64,000 nucleotides of DNA from Bifidobacterium sp. N4G05 (GTDB taxonomy: Bacteria; Actinomycetota; Actinomycetes; Actinomycetales; Bifidobacteriaceae). The stretch is from contig NZ_NJNQ01000004.1 of NCBI RefSeq assembly GCF_002742445.1, positions 124,001 to 188,000 on the forward strand. Reading direction: 5' to 3'. The position numbers and the translations under genes were made by a program. This document shows, in pieces, positions 46,533 to 56,052 of the stretch. Position 1 is the stretch's first letter, and each line of letters starts with the position of its first letter. The notes beneath the pieces were generated by a model. The model saw only the letters and a list, made by a program, of their open reading frames with translations, ran no database searches and was not told where the DNA came from.

Positions 46533-47858
46533 ATGAACACGCAACTGTTCACCAACGCACACATCGCCACCGGCATGCCAGACAGCACCGCAGCCGAAAC
46601 AGCGGCAATCCAAGATATTCTCGTCGAAGACGGCAAGTTCATCAGCATTGCACCCAATCTCAAAGCAACACTCGAAGCACAAGGCAAAGATATGGCGAGC
46701 GTGGAAGTCATCGATTTGGGCGGAAAGCTGGTCTGTCCACCATTCTGCGACACCCATCTGCATCTTGATTACGTCTTTACCGCACGCAAGCCCGGCGCGG
46801 TGAACGAGTCAGGCACCCTGTTCGAAGGCATTCAGCGTTGGAGTGAAACCAAAGCAGATCTCACTGTCGACGAGATCAAAGAACGCGCGAAAATCGGCAT
46901 CGCCAAGGAAATGCGTCATGGCGTGCAGTTCATTCGTTCGCACGCCGATGTGACCGATCCGAATCTTACCTCGCTCAAAGCCCTGCTGGAGCTTAAGGAG
47001 GAACTGAAAGATACTGTCACGCTGCAGATCGTCTCCTTCCCGCAGGAGGGCATGTACTCCTATGAAGGTCCTCATGGCGAATCCGGAGCGGATTTGGTTG
47101 AGGAAGGTCTGAAAATGGGTGCTGATTGTGTCGGTGGCATTCCGCATTTCGAGCAGTGCCGTGAGTTCGGCGAACGTTCCATGCACACCGTGGTCGAACT
47201 GGCTTCGAAGTACAACAAACTCATCGACGTGCATTGTGACGAAACCGACGATCCAAACTCACGTTATCTTGAATTGCTGTCCGCACTCGCCTATCGCGCC
47301 GGTATTGGTTCGAAGACCACGGCAAGCCACACTTGCTCCTTGGGATCGGCCGACAATGCCTATTTCTTCCATCTGACCAAGTTGCTGAAGGCCTCACATA
47401 TCAATTTCGCCTGCGCGCCTACGGAAAATCTGTATCTGCAGGGGCGTCAAGACACGTTCCCGAAGCATCGCGGCATCACGCGAGTCAAGGAACTCACCGA
47501 GGCCGGAGTGAACGTGTCGCTTGGTCAAGATTCCATGCAGGATCCCTGGTATCCGGTCGGTAACGGCAATATGATGCTGATTCTCGATTATGTGCTGCAT
47601 CTGGCGCAGATGATGAGTTTTGAGGAGATCGATGATGCGTTGAAGTTCCTGACGGTCAATGGTGCGACCACGCTCGGCATGCGAGATTCGTATGGTCTTG
47701 AGGCGGGCAAGCCGGCAAGCTTCATTGTGCTTGATGCTTCCAGCGTGTTTGATGCCGTATATGAGCGTTGCGAAGTGCTTCGTTCGGTACGCGAGGGGCG
47801 TACGCTGTTTACCCGCAACACGTCGATCGATACTGATCTTGATTTGCTGACGTTGTAA
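46533..47858 (+). CDS. CodA-like amidohydrolase (cytosine or creatinine deaminase type)
   Basis: 441-residue metal-dependent deaminase. Metal ligands match E. coli CodA (His61, His63, His214, His246, Asp313): His75 and His77 in HLHLD, His234 in HCDETDD, His266 in SHTC and Asp333 in GQDSMQDPWYP, with equal spacing between the last three. Glu237 is the catalytic acid. The residue after the metal Asp is Ser334, where E. coli CodA has the substrate-site Asp314. That change argues against a plain cytosine deaminase. GAAGGAG precedes the ATG. PucR, MHS transporter and creatininase genes lie divergently beside it. Confidence 0.85.
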   Translation: MNTQLFTNAHIATGMPDSTAAETAAIQDILVEDGKFISIAPNLKATLEAQGKDMASVEVIDLGGKLVCPPFCDTHLHLDYVFTARKPGAVNESGTLFEGIQRWSETKADLTVDEIKERAKIGIAKEMRHGVQFIRSHADVTDPNLTSLKALLELKEELKDTVTLQIVSFPQEGMYSYEGPHGESGADLVEEGLKMGADCVGGIPHFEQCREFGERSMHTVVELASKYNKLIDVHCDETDDPNSRYLELLSALAYRAGIGSKTTASHTCSLGSADNAYFFHLTKLLKASHINFACAPTENLYLQGRQDTFPKHRGITRVKELTEAGVNVSLGQDSMQDPWYPVGNGNMMLILDYVLHLAQMMSFEEIDDALKFLTVNGATTLGMRDSYGLEAGKPASFIVLDASSVFDAVYERCEVLRSVREGRTLFTRNTSIDTDLDLLTL

Positions 47859-47901
47859 CTCATTGGATTCTGAATTATTTCCGGTATGCGAAAGACATAC
47901 A

Positions 47902-47942
47902 AAGAGGCCTTGAAATCATTGCACATGATTTCAAGGCCTCTT
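47902..47942. terminator. Strong bidirectional terminator between deaminase and clpC
   Basis: GAGGCCTTGAAATCAT pairs perfectly with ATGATTTCAAGGCCTC, plus two A-T pairs (18 bp, 5-base loop), then GTTTATTG. Confidence 0.9.
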
Positions 47943-47971
47943 GTTTATTGCGTTATTTGCGTACCGATTGC

Positions 47972-50557
47972 TTATTCGGCGGATTCTGCGGATTCCGTCG
48001 ATTCGGCAGGTGCCTCAGCGTCAGCCGGTGCAACTTCAGTTTCAGCAGTATCGGCTTCAACAGGCTCCGTGTTTGGATCTTCGAACGCTTCACCAGTAAA
48101 GGTGAACTCGCCCAGAATGCCTTCGCCTTCCGCATCGACCTTCACGCGCTGACCATCTTCGAGTTCGCCCATCAGGATCTTCTCCGAAATGGCGTCTTCG
48201 ACGTCGCGTTGAATCACGCGACGCAGCGGACGCGCACCCAGCAACGGATCGAAGCCCTTCTGCGCGAGCAGATCCTTGGCAGCGTCGGTAAGCTCGAGCG
48301 ACATGTGGCGATCGAACAAGCGTTCATTGAGCTGCTTGACGTCAAGATCGACGATCTGACGCACCTGTGGCTCGGTGAGCTGCTTGAACACGATGATGTC
48401 GTCCAGACGGTTCAGGAATTCCGGACGGAACTGCTGCTTCAGCTCCGCGGAGACCTGATCCTTCATGCGCTGGTAGCTCGACTCAGTGTTGACGCCCAAG
48501 TTGAAGCCGGTGTTGGCGGCCTTGGCGATGTCACGAGTACCAAGATTGGTGGTCAGAATAATGATGGTGTTCTTGAAGTCCACCTTGCGGCCCTGCCCAT
48601 CGGTCAGGTGACCATCATCCAACACCTGCAGCAGCGTGTTGAAGATATCCGGATGGGCCTTTTCGATCTCATCGAACAGCACCACGGAGAACGGCTTGCG
48701 ACGCACTTTCTCGGTGAGTTCGCCGCCCTCTTCGTAGCCGACGTATCCCGGAGGAGCACCAAACAGGCGCGAAGCCGCATACTTCTCGGAGAATTCGGAC
48801 ATGTCGACACGAATCAGCGCGTCCTCGTCGTCGAACAGGAATTCGGCGAGCGTCTTGGCCAGCTCGGTCTTGCCAACACCGGTGGGGCCGGCGAAGATGA
48901 ACGAACCGGACGGACGCTTCGGATCCTTCAAGCCAACACGTGCGCGGCGGATGGAACGGCTCAATGCGGACACGGCCTCATCCTGGCCGATGATGCGCTT
49001 GTGCAGCTCGCTTTCCATGGTCATGAGCTTCTTGGACTCGGCCTGGGTGAGCTTGAACACCGGAATGCCGGTGGTCTGGGAAATCACTTCGGCGATGACA
49101 TCCTCATCCACGACCATCTTCACGTCGGATTCGCCTTCACGCCATGAGGATTCCTTCTGCTTGCGCTCGGATTCCAGCTTCTCCTGCTTATCACGCAGCT
49201 CAGCGGCCTTTTCGAAGTCCTGATCCTTGATGGACTGGTCCTTCTCTTCGGCAAGCTTGGCGATCTTCGTGTCGAGTTCCTTGAGTTCCGGCGGAGCGGT
49301 CAGTCGACGGATGCGCAGGCGCGCGCCAGCCTCATCAATCAGATCGATGGCCTTGTCGGGCAGGTGACGGTCCTGAATGTAACGACTCGACAGCTCGGCC
49401 GCGGCCTGCAACGCGCCGTCGGTGATCGTCACATGGTGGTGGTTCTCGTAACGGGAACGCAAGCCCTTAAGGATCTCAATGGTCTCGGCAATGCTCGGCT
49501 CATGCACCTGGATCGGCTGGAAACGACGTTCGAGAGCCGCATCCTTCTCGATGTACTTGCGATACTCGTCAGTGGTGGTAGCGCCAATGGTCTGCAGCTC
49601 GCCACGGGCCAGCATGGGCTTCAGCATGTCGGAAGCGCCAAGAGCACCGTCTGCAGAGCCAGCGCCCACAATGGTGTGGATCTCATCGATGAACAGCACG
49701 ATGTCACCGCGGGTCTTGATCTCCTTGAGCACCTTCTTCAGGCGTTCCTCGAAATCGCCACGGTAGCGTGAACCAGCCACCATGGAGCCCAGATCCAACG
49801 AATAGACCTGTTTGCCCTTCAACGTCTCCGGAACGTCACCGGCGTTGATCTTCTGCGCCAAGCCTTCGACCACGGCGGTTTTGCCGACACCCGGCTCGCC
49901 GATCAGCACCGGATTGTTCTTGGTGCGGCGGCTCAGTACCACCATCACACGCTCGATCTCACTCGAGCGGCCAATCACCGGATCAAGCTTGCCGGAGGCA
50001 GCTTCGGCGGTCAGATTGCGGCCAAACTGGTCAAGAATCGCGGAACCGGTCTGGTTGCGGCGATCCTGTACGCCACCGGCGTTGGCCAAATCACCCTTGC
50101 CGTCGCCCTTGCCATCACCGGAATTGCCACGAATCAAGTCGATGGTGGCGCTGCGCAGTTCACCAAGATTGACATCCATCTTGATCAGCACTTGAGTGCC
50201 CACGCCTTCGCCTTCATGAATCAGACCGAGCAGGATATGCTCGGTGCCGATATAGCTGTGCCCCAGCTGCAACGCCTCACGCAGCGACAGCTCCAACACC
50301 TGCCTGGCATGCGGAGTGAAGGGAATGTGGCCGTTCGGCGTGGCATTCCCCTTACCGATCATCTCTTCGACCTGTTTGCGGGTGTCATCCAAGGTCACAC
50401 CCTTTGAGGCCAGCGCCTTGGCTGCGACGCCGTCACCCTCGCGAATCAGGCCAAGCAGCAGATGCTCGGTACCGATGTAGTTGTGCTGGAGGGTACGAGC
50501 TTCTTCCTGCGCCAGCACGATCACGCGCCGCGCACGGTCGGTAAACCGTTCGAACAT
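47972..50557 (-). CDS. clpC: Clp protease ATP-binding subunit ClpC
   Basis: Two-ring AAA+ unfoldase, 861 residues, partner of ClpP1P2. The double ClpN domain covers ~1-145. AAA1 has Walker A GEPGVGKT and VLFIDEIH; the UVR/middle motif is [21 protein letters not shown]2 has GPTGVGKT and LFDEIEKAH. The C-terminus adds an acidic Glu/Ala/Ser-rich tail of ~45 residues after the ClpC D2 small domain. GGAAGGAC precedes the ATG. It is divergent from usp. Confidence 0.94.
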   Translation of the reverse strand: MFERFTDRARRVIVLAQEEARTLQHNYIGTEHLLLGLIREGDGVAAKALASKGVTLDDTRKQVEEMIGKGNATPNGHIPFTPHARQVLELSLREALQLGHSYIGTEHILLGLIHEGEGVGTQVLIKMDVNLGELRSATIDLIRGNSGDGKGDGKGDLANAGGVQDRRNQTGSAILDQFGRNLTAEAASGKLDPVIGRSSEIERVMVVLSRRTKNNPVLIGEPGVGKTAVVEGLAQKINAGDVPETLKGKQVYSLDLGSMVAGSRYRGDFEERLKKVLKEIKTRGDIVLFIDEIHTIVGAGSADGALGASDMLKPMLARGELQTIGATTTDEYRKYIEKDAALERRFQPIQVHEPSIAETIEILKGLRSRYENHHHVTITDGALQAAAELSSRYIQDRHLPDKAIDLIDEAGARLRIRRLTAPPELKELDTKIAKLAEEKDQSIKDQDFEKAAELRDKQEKLESERKQKESSWREGESDVKMVVDEDVIAEVISQTTGIPVFKLTQAESKKLMTMESELHKRIIGQDEAVSALSRSIRRARVGLKDPKRPSGSFIFAGPTGVGKTELAKTLAEFLFDDEDALIRVDMSEFSEKYAASRLFGAPPGYVGYEEGGELTEKVRRKPFSVVLFDEIEKAHPDIFNTLLQVLDDGHLTDGQGRKVDFKNTIIILTTNLGTRDIAKAANTGFNLGVNTESSYQRMKDQVSAELKQQFRPEFLNRLDDIIVFKQLTEPQVRQIVDLDVKQLNERLFDRHMSLELTDAAKDLLAQKGFDPLLGARPLRRVIQRDVEDAISEKILMGELEDGQRVKVDAEGEGILGEFTFTGEAFEDPNTEPVEADTAETEVAPADAEAPAESTESAESAE

Positions 50558-50632
50558 GCTTGTCCTTCCACTCTTGTTAGTCCTTCAACACTCTACCGAT
50601 TCGCGGTGACGTTTGCTTCATCCGCGCGTAAA

Positions 50633-50662
50633 TTGCGCTTTCGACGCAACCGAACGTATATG
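50633..50662 (+). promoter_or_regulatory. usp promoter with palindrome over the -35
   Basis: TTGCGC (50633-50638), 18-base spacer and TATATG (50657-50662). TTGCG-N7-CGCAA (50633-50649) forms an inverted repeat covering the -35 and may be an operator shared with clpC. Confidence 0.5.
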
Positions 50663-50697
50663 CTTGACATATAGCAACGACCAAGGAGGTCACCAAG

Positions 50698-51714
50698 ATG
50701 AGCGACACCACCCTAAATGCGGCCGGTTCCGGATCGATCGCAGACACTCGTCTCCATGATATCGTCGTCGGCGTTGACGGTTCCGACGAATCCTTCGCCG
50801 CATTACGCTGGGCGCTGAACGAGGCATCGCTTACCGGCCAGCAGGTCAATGCAGTGTTCGCCTGGTCCCATTCCTGGGATATGGGATCAGAGCCGGAAGA
50901 CGAAGAACAATGGGCCGAAGTCCGTCATGATATCGCGCAGAAGCTTCGTGACTGGGTTTCCGAGGCTTCGCAAGGCATGACCATCAATGAGGATCATGTC
51001 AAACTCACATCGGTCAAGGCCACAGGAACATCCGCATTGCTGGAGATAGGCAGGGACGCGCAGCAGATTGTGGTAGGACGCCGTTCCCTTGGCCGCGTAG
51101 CGCGCTGGTTCCTCGGATCTCTTTCAGCTTCGCTCGCCGAAGCTGCGGAGGTTCCGGTCACCGTGGTGCGCATTCTCGACAACGAGGAATCCAGCGTGCA
51201 GGATGCCATCGCCAATGCGCTTACGCCCTCGGAGAACACCGTGACATACGACCTGCCGGGTTCCCCGCTGCCAAGAAGCCAGCGTCCGATTGTGGTTGGC
51301 GTCGACGGATCGGAAACATCGCGACACGCCCTGCGGTTCGCCATCGATCTGGCTGCACTGCATCACGCTCCCCTGCAGGTGATGTTCTGCTGGCAGCTGA
51401 AAGATCTCGGTGTCATCGAAGGGTATGAGAACGCCATCGCGCCAATAGCCGTAGGTCAGGAGCGTGCGGAACGCATTCTTGACGAGCTGCTCGATTCGGT
51501 GGAGATTCCCACGGCCGGCATTCCCGACGATTTCCAGATCGAATCGCACGCCTTCCATATCTCCGCGGCGAAGGGACTAATCGCAGCTTCCCGTTACGCA
51601 CGCCATTTGGTGGTCGGTTCCCGCGGACTGTCTGGATTGGATGCGCATTTCCTCGGTTCCGTCTCCAAACAGATCGTCAATTTCGCCGATTGCACCGTCA
51701 CCGTCGTGCACTAA
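50698..51714 (+). CDS. Universal stress protein with two UspA domains
   Basis: 338 residues with tandem UspA folds (~20-160 and ~195-338). Each opens with a VVGVDGSD/ET strand. Domain 2 has the ATP-binding G-2x-G-9x-G-S pattern (VVGSRGLSGLDAHFLGSVS). Domain 1 is close to it but has Arg and Ser in place of the first Gly pair (VVGRRSLGRVARWFLGSLS). Such proteins bind ATP and respond to stress or starvation. AAGGAGG precedes the ATG. It diverges from clpC and ends at a terminator shared with the DUF3027 gene. Confidence 0.9.
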   Translation: MSDTTLNAAGSGSIADTRLHDIVVGVDGSDESFAALRWALNEASLTGQQVNAVFAWSHSWDMGSEPEDEEQWAEVRHDIAQKLRDWVSEASQGMTINEDHVKLTSVKATGTSALLEIGRDAQQIVVGRRSLGRVARWFLGSLSASLAEAAEVPVTVVRILDNEESSVQDAIANALTPSENTVTYDLPGSPLPRSQRPIVVGVDGSETSRHALRFAIDLAALHHAPLQVMFCWQLKDLGVIEGYENAIAPIAVGQERAERILDELLDSVEIPTAGIPDDFQIESHAFHISAAKGLIAASRYARHLVVGSRGLSGLDAHFLGSVSKQIVNFADCTVTVVH

Positions 51715-51740
51715 GCATTTGCAACGTTTACAGATATGAG

Positions 51741-51778
51741 AGAAGCCCGCTCCCCCCAAGTTGGGAATGCGGGCTTCT
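51741..51778. terminator. Bidirectional terminator between usp and DUF3027 gene
   Basis: AGAAGCCCGC pairs with GCGGGCTTCT (10 bp) between convergent genes. Confidence 0.8.
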
Positions 51779-51801
51779 CCCCTATCTGCAGTAAAACCGG
51801 A

Positions 51802-52926
51802 TTATTCGGCTTCCGAATCGTTTTCAGGCGCCTCTTCGGCTTCCGAATCCTCGTCACCGCCTAGCTCAACGGTGGCTTCCACTTCAGGTTCGTCCTGCGG
51901 GGCCGTGTGTTCGAGCACTTCTTCCTGATTCGCGTCGTCATCCACGGTATTAGCTTCGATATCGGCTTCGGAGGCTTCCTCCTCATCGTTCGGATTGTTG
52001 CCTTCGTCCACTGACAACCGTTCGATCAGTTCGACGGAACTGCGCTCGTCACGCGGAGCCTGCGCGATGATGTCGATATGAAGGTCATCAAAGGCCGGCT
52101 TCGACTGCACCCACAGATGCGACGGTTCCGGAGGCTCGATCTCGGAATGCTCGCCACAGCCATGGTCGATGGACACGACACGACCGTCATCAGGACTCCA
52201 CTTGTTGGCGCACACGCCGAACAGGAGGTTCAGCTCGCCTTTCAGGGGAATGAAGAATCCGCACGTCGAGCACGGATTGCCATCCGACGTCTTGGTGGAC
52301 AACGACTTCGGTCCACGTGGCCCCTCATACCAACGTTTCGCGGTCTGGGAACGTCCCAAAGACGTAAGCACGTGTCGGCGGGACAGGTCGAATTCCTCAA
52401 CCGCCTCGTCGATATCCTCTTCAGAAGTCACCGATGCTGCAGCGCTCTCGCCTTGCGAGCCGGCAGCCCCGTCAGCGTCCATCTCGGCATTATCGCTGGC
52501 ATTCGTCGTTTCGGCAGACTCCGCATCGGAGGAAACGCTTTCGCCCGGTTCGGCAGGTTCCGTCTTACGGAACCCCTCCTCCATACGGGGATCGTCGGGA
52601 TCGGTACCGATCGAATCGGTCACCGCCAAGTCGGTCGGTTCGAGACGATCCTTCCACGGAATCCATTCCGGTGGACGCAACGCCTTGTCGGTAGGCACCA
52701 ACGACGACTCATTGACCGTCCAATGATCCAACTCGACATCGTGATACAACGTCACCGACCACTGCCATCCCTCATACCCGCGCACGCGAGTTTCGAAACG
52801 AAAATCAGTGACGTTGTCTCCCAAATCGATGGCTTCGACGAAGTCGCCGACCTGACTATCCTCATCGGCGACTTCAATGGCCGCCGCTTGAGCGATCGCC
52901 CTGGGATCCATTGTGGTATCGGACAT
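51802..52926 (-). CDS. DUF3027 domain-containing protein
   Basis: 374-residue, very acidic protein. The N-terminal part (~1-105) includes WQWSVTLYHD. After an acidic linker comes the DUF3027 core (~180-280), with CSTCGFFIPLKG, VCANKWSPDDGRVVSIDHGCGEHSE and four or five cysteines, perhaps a metal site. A long Glu/Asp tail of ~90 residues ends the chain. It starts 3 bases after the cold-shock protein gene, with AGGAATAA upstream. The family is restricted to actinobacteria and its function is unknown; the pairing suggests a role with nucleic acids. Confidence 0.85.
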   Translation of the reverse strand: MSDTTMDPRAIAQAAAIEVADEDSQVGDFVEAIDLGDNVTDFRFETRVRGYEGWQWSVTLYHDVELDHWTVNESSLVPTDKALRPPEWIPWKDRLEPTDLAVTDSIGTDPDDPRMEEGFRKTEPAEPGESVSSDAESAETTNASDNAEMDADGAAGSQGESAAASVTSEEDIDEAVEEFDLSRRHVLTSLGRSQTAKRWYEGPRGPKSLSTKTSDGNPCSTCGFFIPLKGELNLLFGVCANKWSPDDGRVVSIDHGCGEHSEIEPPEPSHLWVQSKPAFDDLHIDIIAQAPRDERSSVELIERLSVDEGNNPNDEEEASEADIEANTVDDDANQEEVLEHTAPQDEPEVEATVELGGDEDSEAEEAPENDSEAE

Positions 52927-52929
52927 GAA

Positions 52930-53319
52930 TTATTCCTGTACGTCGAAGTTGTCGGCCACGGCACGCATCAGCGTGGCCAGTTTCTTGCTTTCGGCCGGCG
53001 ACGGGTAATGATGTCGGCGCAGTTGGTTTCCGGCGGAATCCAGAAGCTTGATGAGATCCTCCACGATGGCGGCCATATCATCCGGCTTCGGTCGCGTCGC
53101 CTTGACCAGAGACGGAGCGGACGCGACGAGCGTAAGGCCCATCGCCTGCGGGCCACGGCGGCCCTCCACCACGGAATACTCGACCTTTGCGCCCTTGCGC
53201 AACGTCTTCACGCCCTCCGGCAGGGCAGCTGCAGGCAGGAACACATCGGCGCCCTGCTCGTTCTGAATAAAACCATAGCCTTTGTTCGCATCGAACCAAC
53301 GAACGCGTCCGCTAGGCAT
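52930..53319 (-). CDS. Cold-shock-domain protein with C-terminal extension
   Basis: 129 residues. A cold-shock domain fills ~1-66 (GRVRWFDANKGYGFIQ with the RNP1 motif, then DVFLPAAAL in place of the usual VFVHxSAI). An extension of ~60 residues follows (DDMAAIVEDLIKLLDSAGNQLR). It probably binds single-stranded nucleic acid. GAGG lies upstream of the ATG at 53319. The DUF3027 gene follows after 3 bases, so the two are coexpressed. Confidence 0.88.
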   Translation of the reverse strand: MPSGRVRWFDANKGYGFIQNEQGADVFLPAAALPEGVKTLRKGAKVEYSVVEGRRGPQAMGLTLVASAPSLVKATRPKPDDMAAIVEDLIKLLDSAGNQLRRHHYPSPAESKKLATLMRAVADNFDVQE

Positions 53320-53404
53320 TGTCACCTCACTCTTACGTAATCCACATACCTTCGGGCAAGCGAAAGAAAACCGCTCACCGATTACAAATCAAAGATACAG
53401 TTTA

Positions 53405-53438
53405 GCGCAAGAGGTGGGATATATACCATCTCTTGCGC
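53405..53438 (-). terminator. Terminator after the histidine kinase gene
   Basis: GCGCAAGAG pairs with CTCTTGCGC (9 bp, extendable with mismatches) about 40 bp after the kinase stop. Confidence 0.65.
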
Positions 53439-53475
53439 CAATAACCGTCAAATCAGGCCTTTTCAGGCGTTTGCA

Positions 53476-55305
53476 TCACTGCTTTTTCGGCCTGCGGCCC
53501 CACTTGTCACCCTTGCGTTCGTCACTGGCCTGCGTCAACGGACGCGGCTCCACCGGAGCCACCGGAAGCACCACCGTCAATGTCAAGCCGGTTCCCTCGC
53601 TGCCGGAAGCGCAGATGAAACCGTGATGCGCCTTGACCACGGATTGCGCGATCGCCATGCCAAGGCCGGTGCCGCCCTTCTGCCGAGCTCGGGACGGGTC
53701 AGCCGTATAGAAACGTTCGAAAATCTTTGAACGCGCCTCGGCCGGAACGCCGGGACCATGATCGCTGAAGCGAACGATCGCATAGTTCATACCCACCTGC
53801 ATCGACTGCCCGACTTCGATGGCTTCGACCAAGTGACGCAGCGACTGCTCGTTCGACGGCATGCGAGACAACGACTCCGGGCTGATGGAAGCCGGCAACA
53901 CGCCCATCGAAACCTCCACCGACGAATCGGCCGGCGTATAGCGGTGGATATTGCCAACGATATTGGTCACCACCTGACGCAACCTTGAAGCATCGCCCGT
54001 CAGCGTAATATCCGGCATCTGCCCCGGTTGGAACGTCAACCTCGCAGGATTGTTCATATCTTGCCCTGGCTGCAGCACCACCTGGCCGCAGGTGATGCCA
54101 CGATTCGGATCAAGCGCATGCAAATCGTCGGCAGCGTCCTTCACCACGGAAGTGAGCTTCACCTGCTGGGTGATATCGATGCCACGACCTTCGTCAAGAC
54201 GCGCCAAAGAAAGCAGATCCTCCACCAACACCGTCATACGCGCGCTGGACGCCTCGATATGCGCGATGGACTCGTCGGCACGCTCCAACGCCCCCGGCAT
54301 GTCACGCTGCATTTTGTAGAGTTCCGCGTAACCATGAATCGCAGCAAGCGGGGTACGCAATTCATGACTGGCGTCGGAAACGAACCGCTTCATCTTCTCA
54401 GTCGTTTCCTCCTGCGCGTGGAAGCTTTCCTCAATGCGCGTCAGCATGGCGTTCAACGACATGGACAGCGAACCGACTTCCGTGTTCTCCGGCAAGTCGG
54501 GAACGCGCTGGCTCAAATCCCCTGCCGCGATCTTCGCCGCAGTCTTTTCGATACGTTTCAACGGAGCAAGCGTGCTTTGCACGACGATGGTGCCGAGGAT
54601 GACGCCGATCAGCACCACTGCGATGCCGACCATGGCGCAGAACCGCGTCAACGTGTTCGCGGTGTCAATCTGGTCGCTGAGAGACAATCCGATGAACACG
54701 ACGCCACTGTTTTTGACTTCACCGGTTTTGCTTTTCTCGCTCCAGGGCAACGCCACTACACGCCATGGCGACTGCGCGGCCTGCATGATGGAATGATCTG
54801 GCATCCGACTGGTGGTGACATGCACCACCGCCTGCGTGGTGAACGGCTCTCCTAGCGTAACCCCATCGATACTGCCGTCGGAGGGCAGGCTCGGCTCGGA
54901 TACCACGCCCTCCCGAAGCATGGGCACCGATCCCGCTCCCGTACGCCTGTATTCGCTGTCACGTACCTCAACATAGTACGTGTTCACCAAGCTCCTGCCA
55001 TCTTCGCTTGTAGTGCTGTCCAGCGAATCCATGCTATTGAAGATCATCTGCGCCTGATTCACCAACTGATTGTCGGTTTTCTGCAGCAGATAATTGCTTA
55101 CAAGTGTACGAATGGAAAAGGAAATACCAATGGTGCCAATGGTGAGCAGCACAATGATGCAGGTGACCAGCTTGGTACTCAGTGGAATGGCCTGCACCTT
55201 CCTGCCGATCCGCCGGCGCAAGGGCACACGTTGCGGACACGGCTGGGCGGCGTTCTTCTGCGCGTTCTGCGGGTCAGCTGACGGCTGACGGATATCCTGA
55301 CTCAT
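53476..55305 (-). CDS. Sensor histidine kinase
   Basis: 609-residue membrane kinase. Transmembrane helices lie at ~43-65 (VTCIIVLLTIGTIGISFSI) and ~227-250, with an extracytoplasmic sensor of ~160 residues between them. HAMP covers ~250-300. The phosphoacceptor is in SDASHELRTPLAAIHGY, and the ATPase domain has DHGPGVP and GTGLGMAIAQSVVKAHHG. The C-terminus is basic. It follows the response regulator by 12 bases and is the partner of that protein. Resembles MprB/TcrY-like actinobacterial kinases. Signal unknown. Confidence 0.9.
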   Translation of the reverse strand: MSQDIRQPSADPQNAQKNAAQPCPQRVPLRRRIGRKVQAIPLSTKLVTCIIVLLTIGTIGISFSIRTLVSNYLLQKTDNQLVNQAQMIFNSMDSLDSTTSEDGRSLVNTYYVEVRDSEYRRTGAGSVPMLREGVVSEPSLPSDGSIDGVTLGEPFTTQAVVHVTTSRMPDHSIMQAAQSPWRVVALPWSEKSKTGEVKNSGVVFIGLSLSDQIDTANTLTRFCAMVGIAVVLIGVILGTIVVQSTLAPLKRIEKTAAKIAAGDLSQRVPDLPENTEVGSLSMSLNAMLTRIEESFHAQEETTEKMKRFVSDASHELRTPLAAIHGYAELYKMQRDMPGALERADESIAHIEASSARMTVLVEDLLSLARLDEGRGIDITQQVKLTSVVKDAADDLHALDPNRGITCGQVVLQPGQDMNNPARLTFQPGQMPDITLTGDASRLRQVVTNIVGNIHRYTPADSSVEVSMGVLPASISPESLSRMPSNEQSLRHLVEAIEVGQSMQVGMNYAIVRFSDHGPGVPAEARSKIFERFYTADPSRARQKGGTGLGMAIAQSVVKAHHGFICASGSEGTGLTLTVVLPVAPVEPRPLTQASDERKGDKWGRRPKKQ

Positions 55306-55317
55306 CGTAGGAACCGT

Positions 55318-56049
55318 TTAGTTCTTCGGCGCGCGAATCATGTAACCGATGCCACGCTTCGTTTCGATGAGTGGAGCCACTTTGCGCTTCTCGCCGTTCT
55401 CATCCTCAACCGTAAGGCCGTCGACCTTCTTACGCAGGTAGGAAATATACGATTCAACGATCGCAGCGTCTCCGCCCCAATCGTACTGCCACACGTGATC
55501 CAGAATCTGCGCTTTCGAAAGCACACGTCCCTCGTTATCCATCAGATAACGAAGCAGCTTGTATTCGGTGGGGCTTAAGTCGATCGGCTGGCCGGCGCGG
55601 GACACGTCATGCGAATCCTCGTTGATTTCCAGATCGGCGACGCGAATGATCGGATCGTCTTCAACCTGCTCCTGGGTACGGCGCAAGATGGCGCGGATTC
55701 TCGCGACAACCTCCTCAAGACTGAACGGCTTGGTCACGTAATCATCGCCACCCACGGTCAGGCCCATGACTTTATCTTGCGTATCGTCACGAGCCGTCAG
55801 ATACAGCACCGGCGTGGTGATGCCCTCTTGACGAATGCGACGAGTCACCGTAAAGCCGTCGATATCCGGGAGCATCACGTCAAGCACGATCAAATCAGGC
55901 TGTATTTTTTCGATAACCTCGATGGCCTCGGATCCCGAAGCCGCGGTATTCACTTCAAAACCGGCGAAATGCAGGGACGCCACCAGCAGTTCGCGGATGG
56001 ACGGTTCGTCATCAACAACGACAATGGATGCTTCAATAGGCTTGCTCAT
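55318..56049 (-). CDS. OmpR/PhoB-family response regulator
   Basis: 243 residues. The receiver domain (~9-122) has VVDDEPS, the phosphorylated Asp in LIVLDVMLPD and the Lys in VTKPFS. The winged-helix DNA-binding domain (~140-240) has LSPTEYKLLRYLM and ESYISYLRKKVD. It begins 3 bases after the TPM-domain gene, so TPM-RR-HK form one operon. No strong ribosome site is seen, in line with coupled translation. Confidence 0.92.
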   Translation of the reverse strand: MSKPIEASIVVVDDEPSIRELLVASLHFAGFEVNTAASGSEAIEVIEKIQPDLIVLDVMLPDIDGFTVTRRIRQEGITTPVLYLTARDDTQDKVMGLTVGGDDYVTKPFSLEEVVARIRAILRRTQEQVEDDPIIRVADLEINEDSHDVSRAGQPIDLSPTEYKLLRYLMDNEGRVLSKAQILDHVWQYDWGGDAAIVESYISYLRKKVDGLTVEDENGEKRKVAPLIETKRGIGYMIRAPKN

Positions 56050-56052
56050 GCC

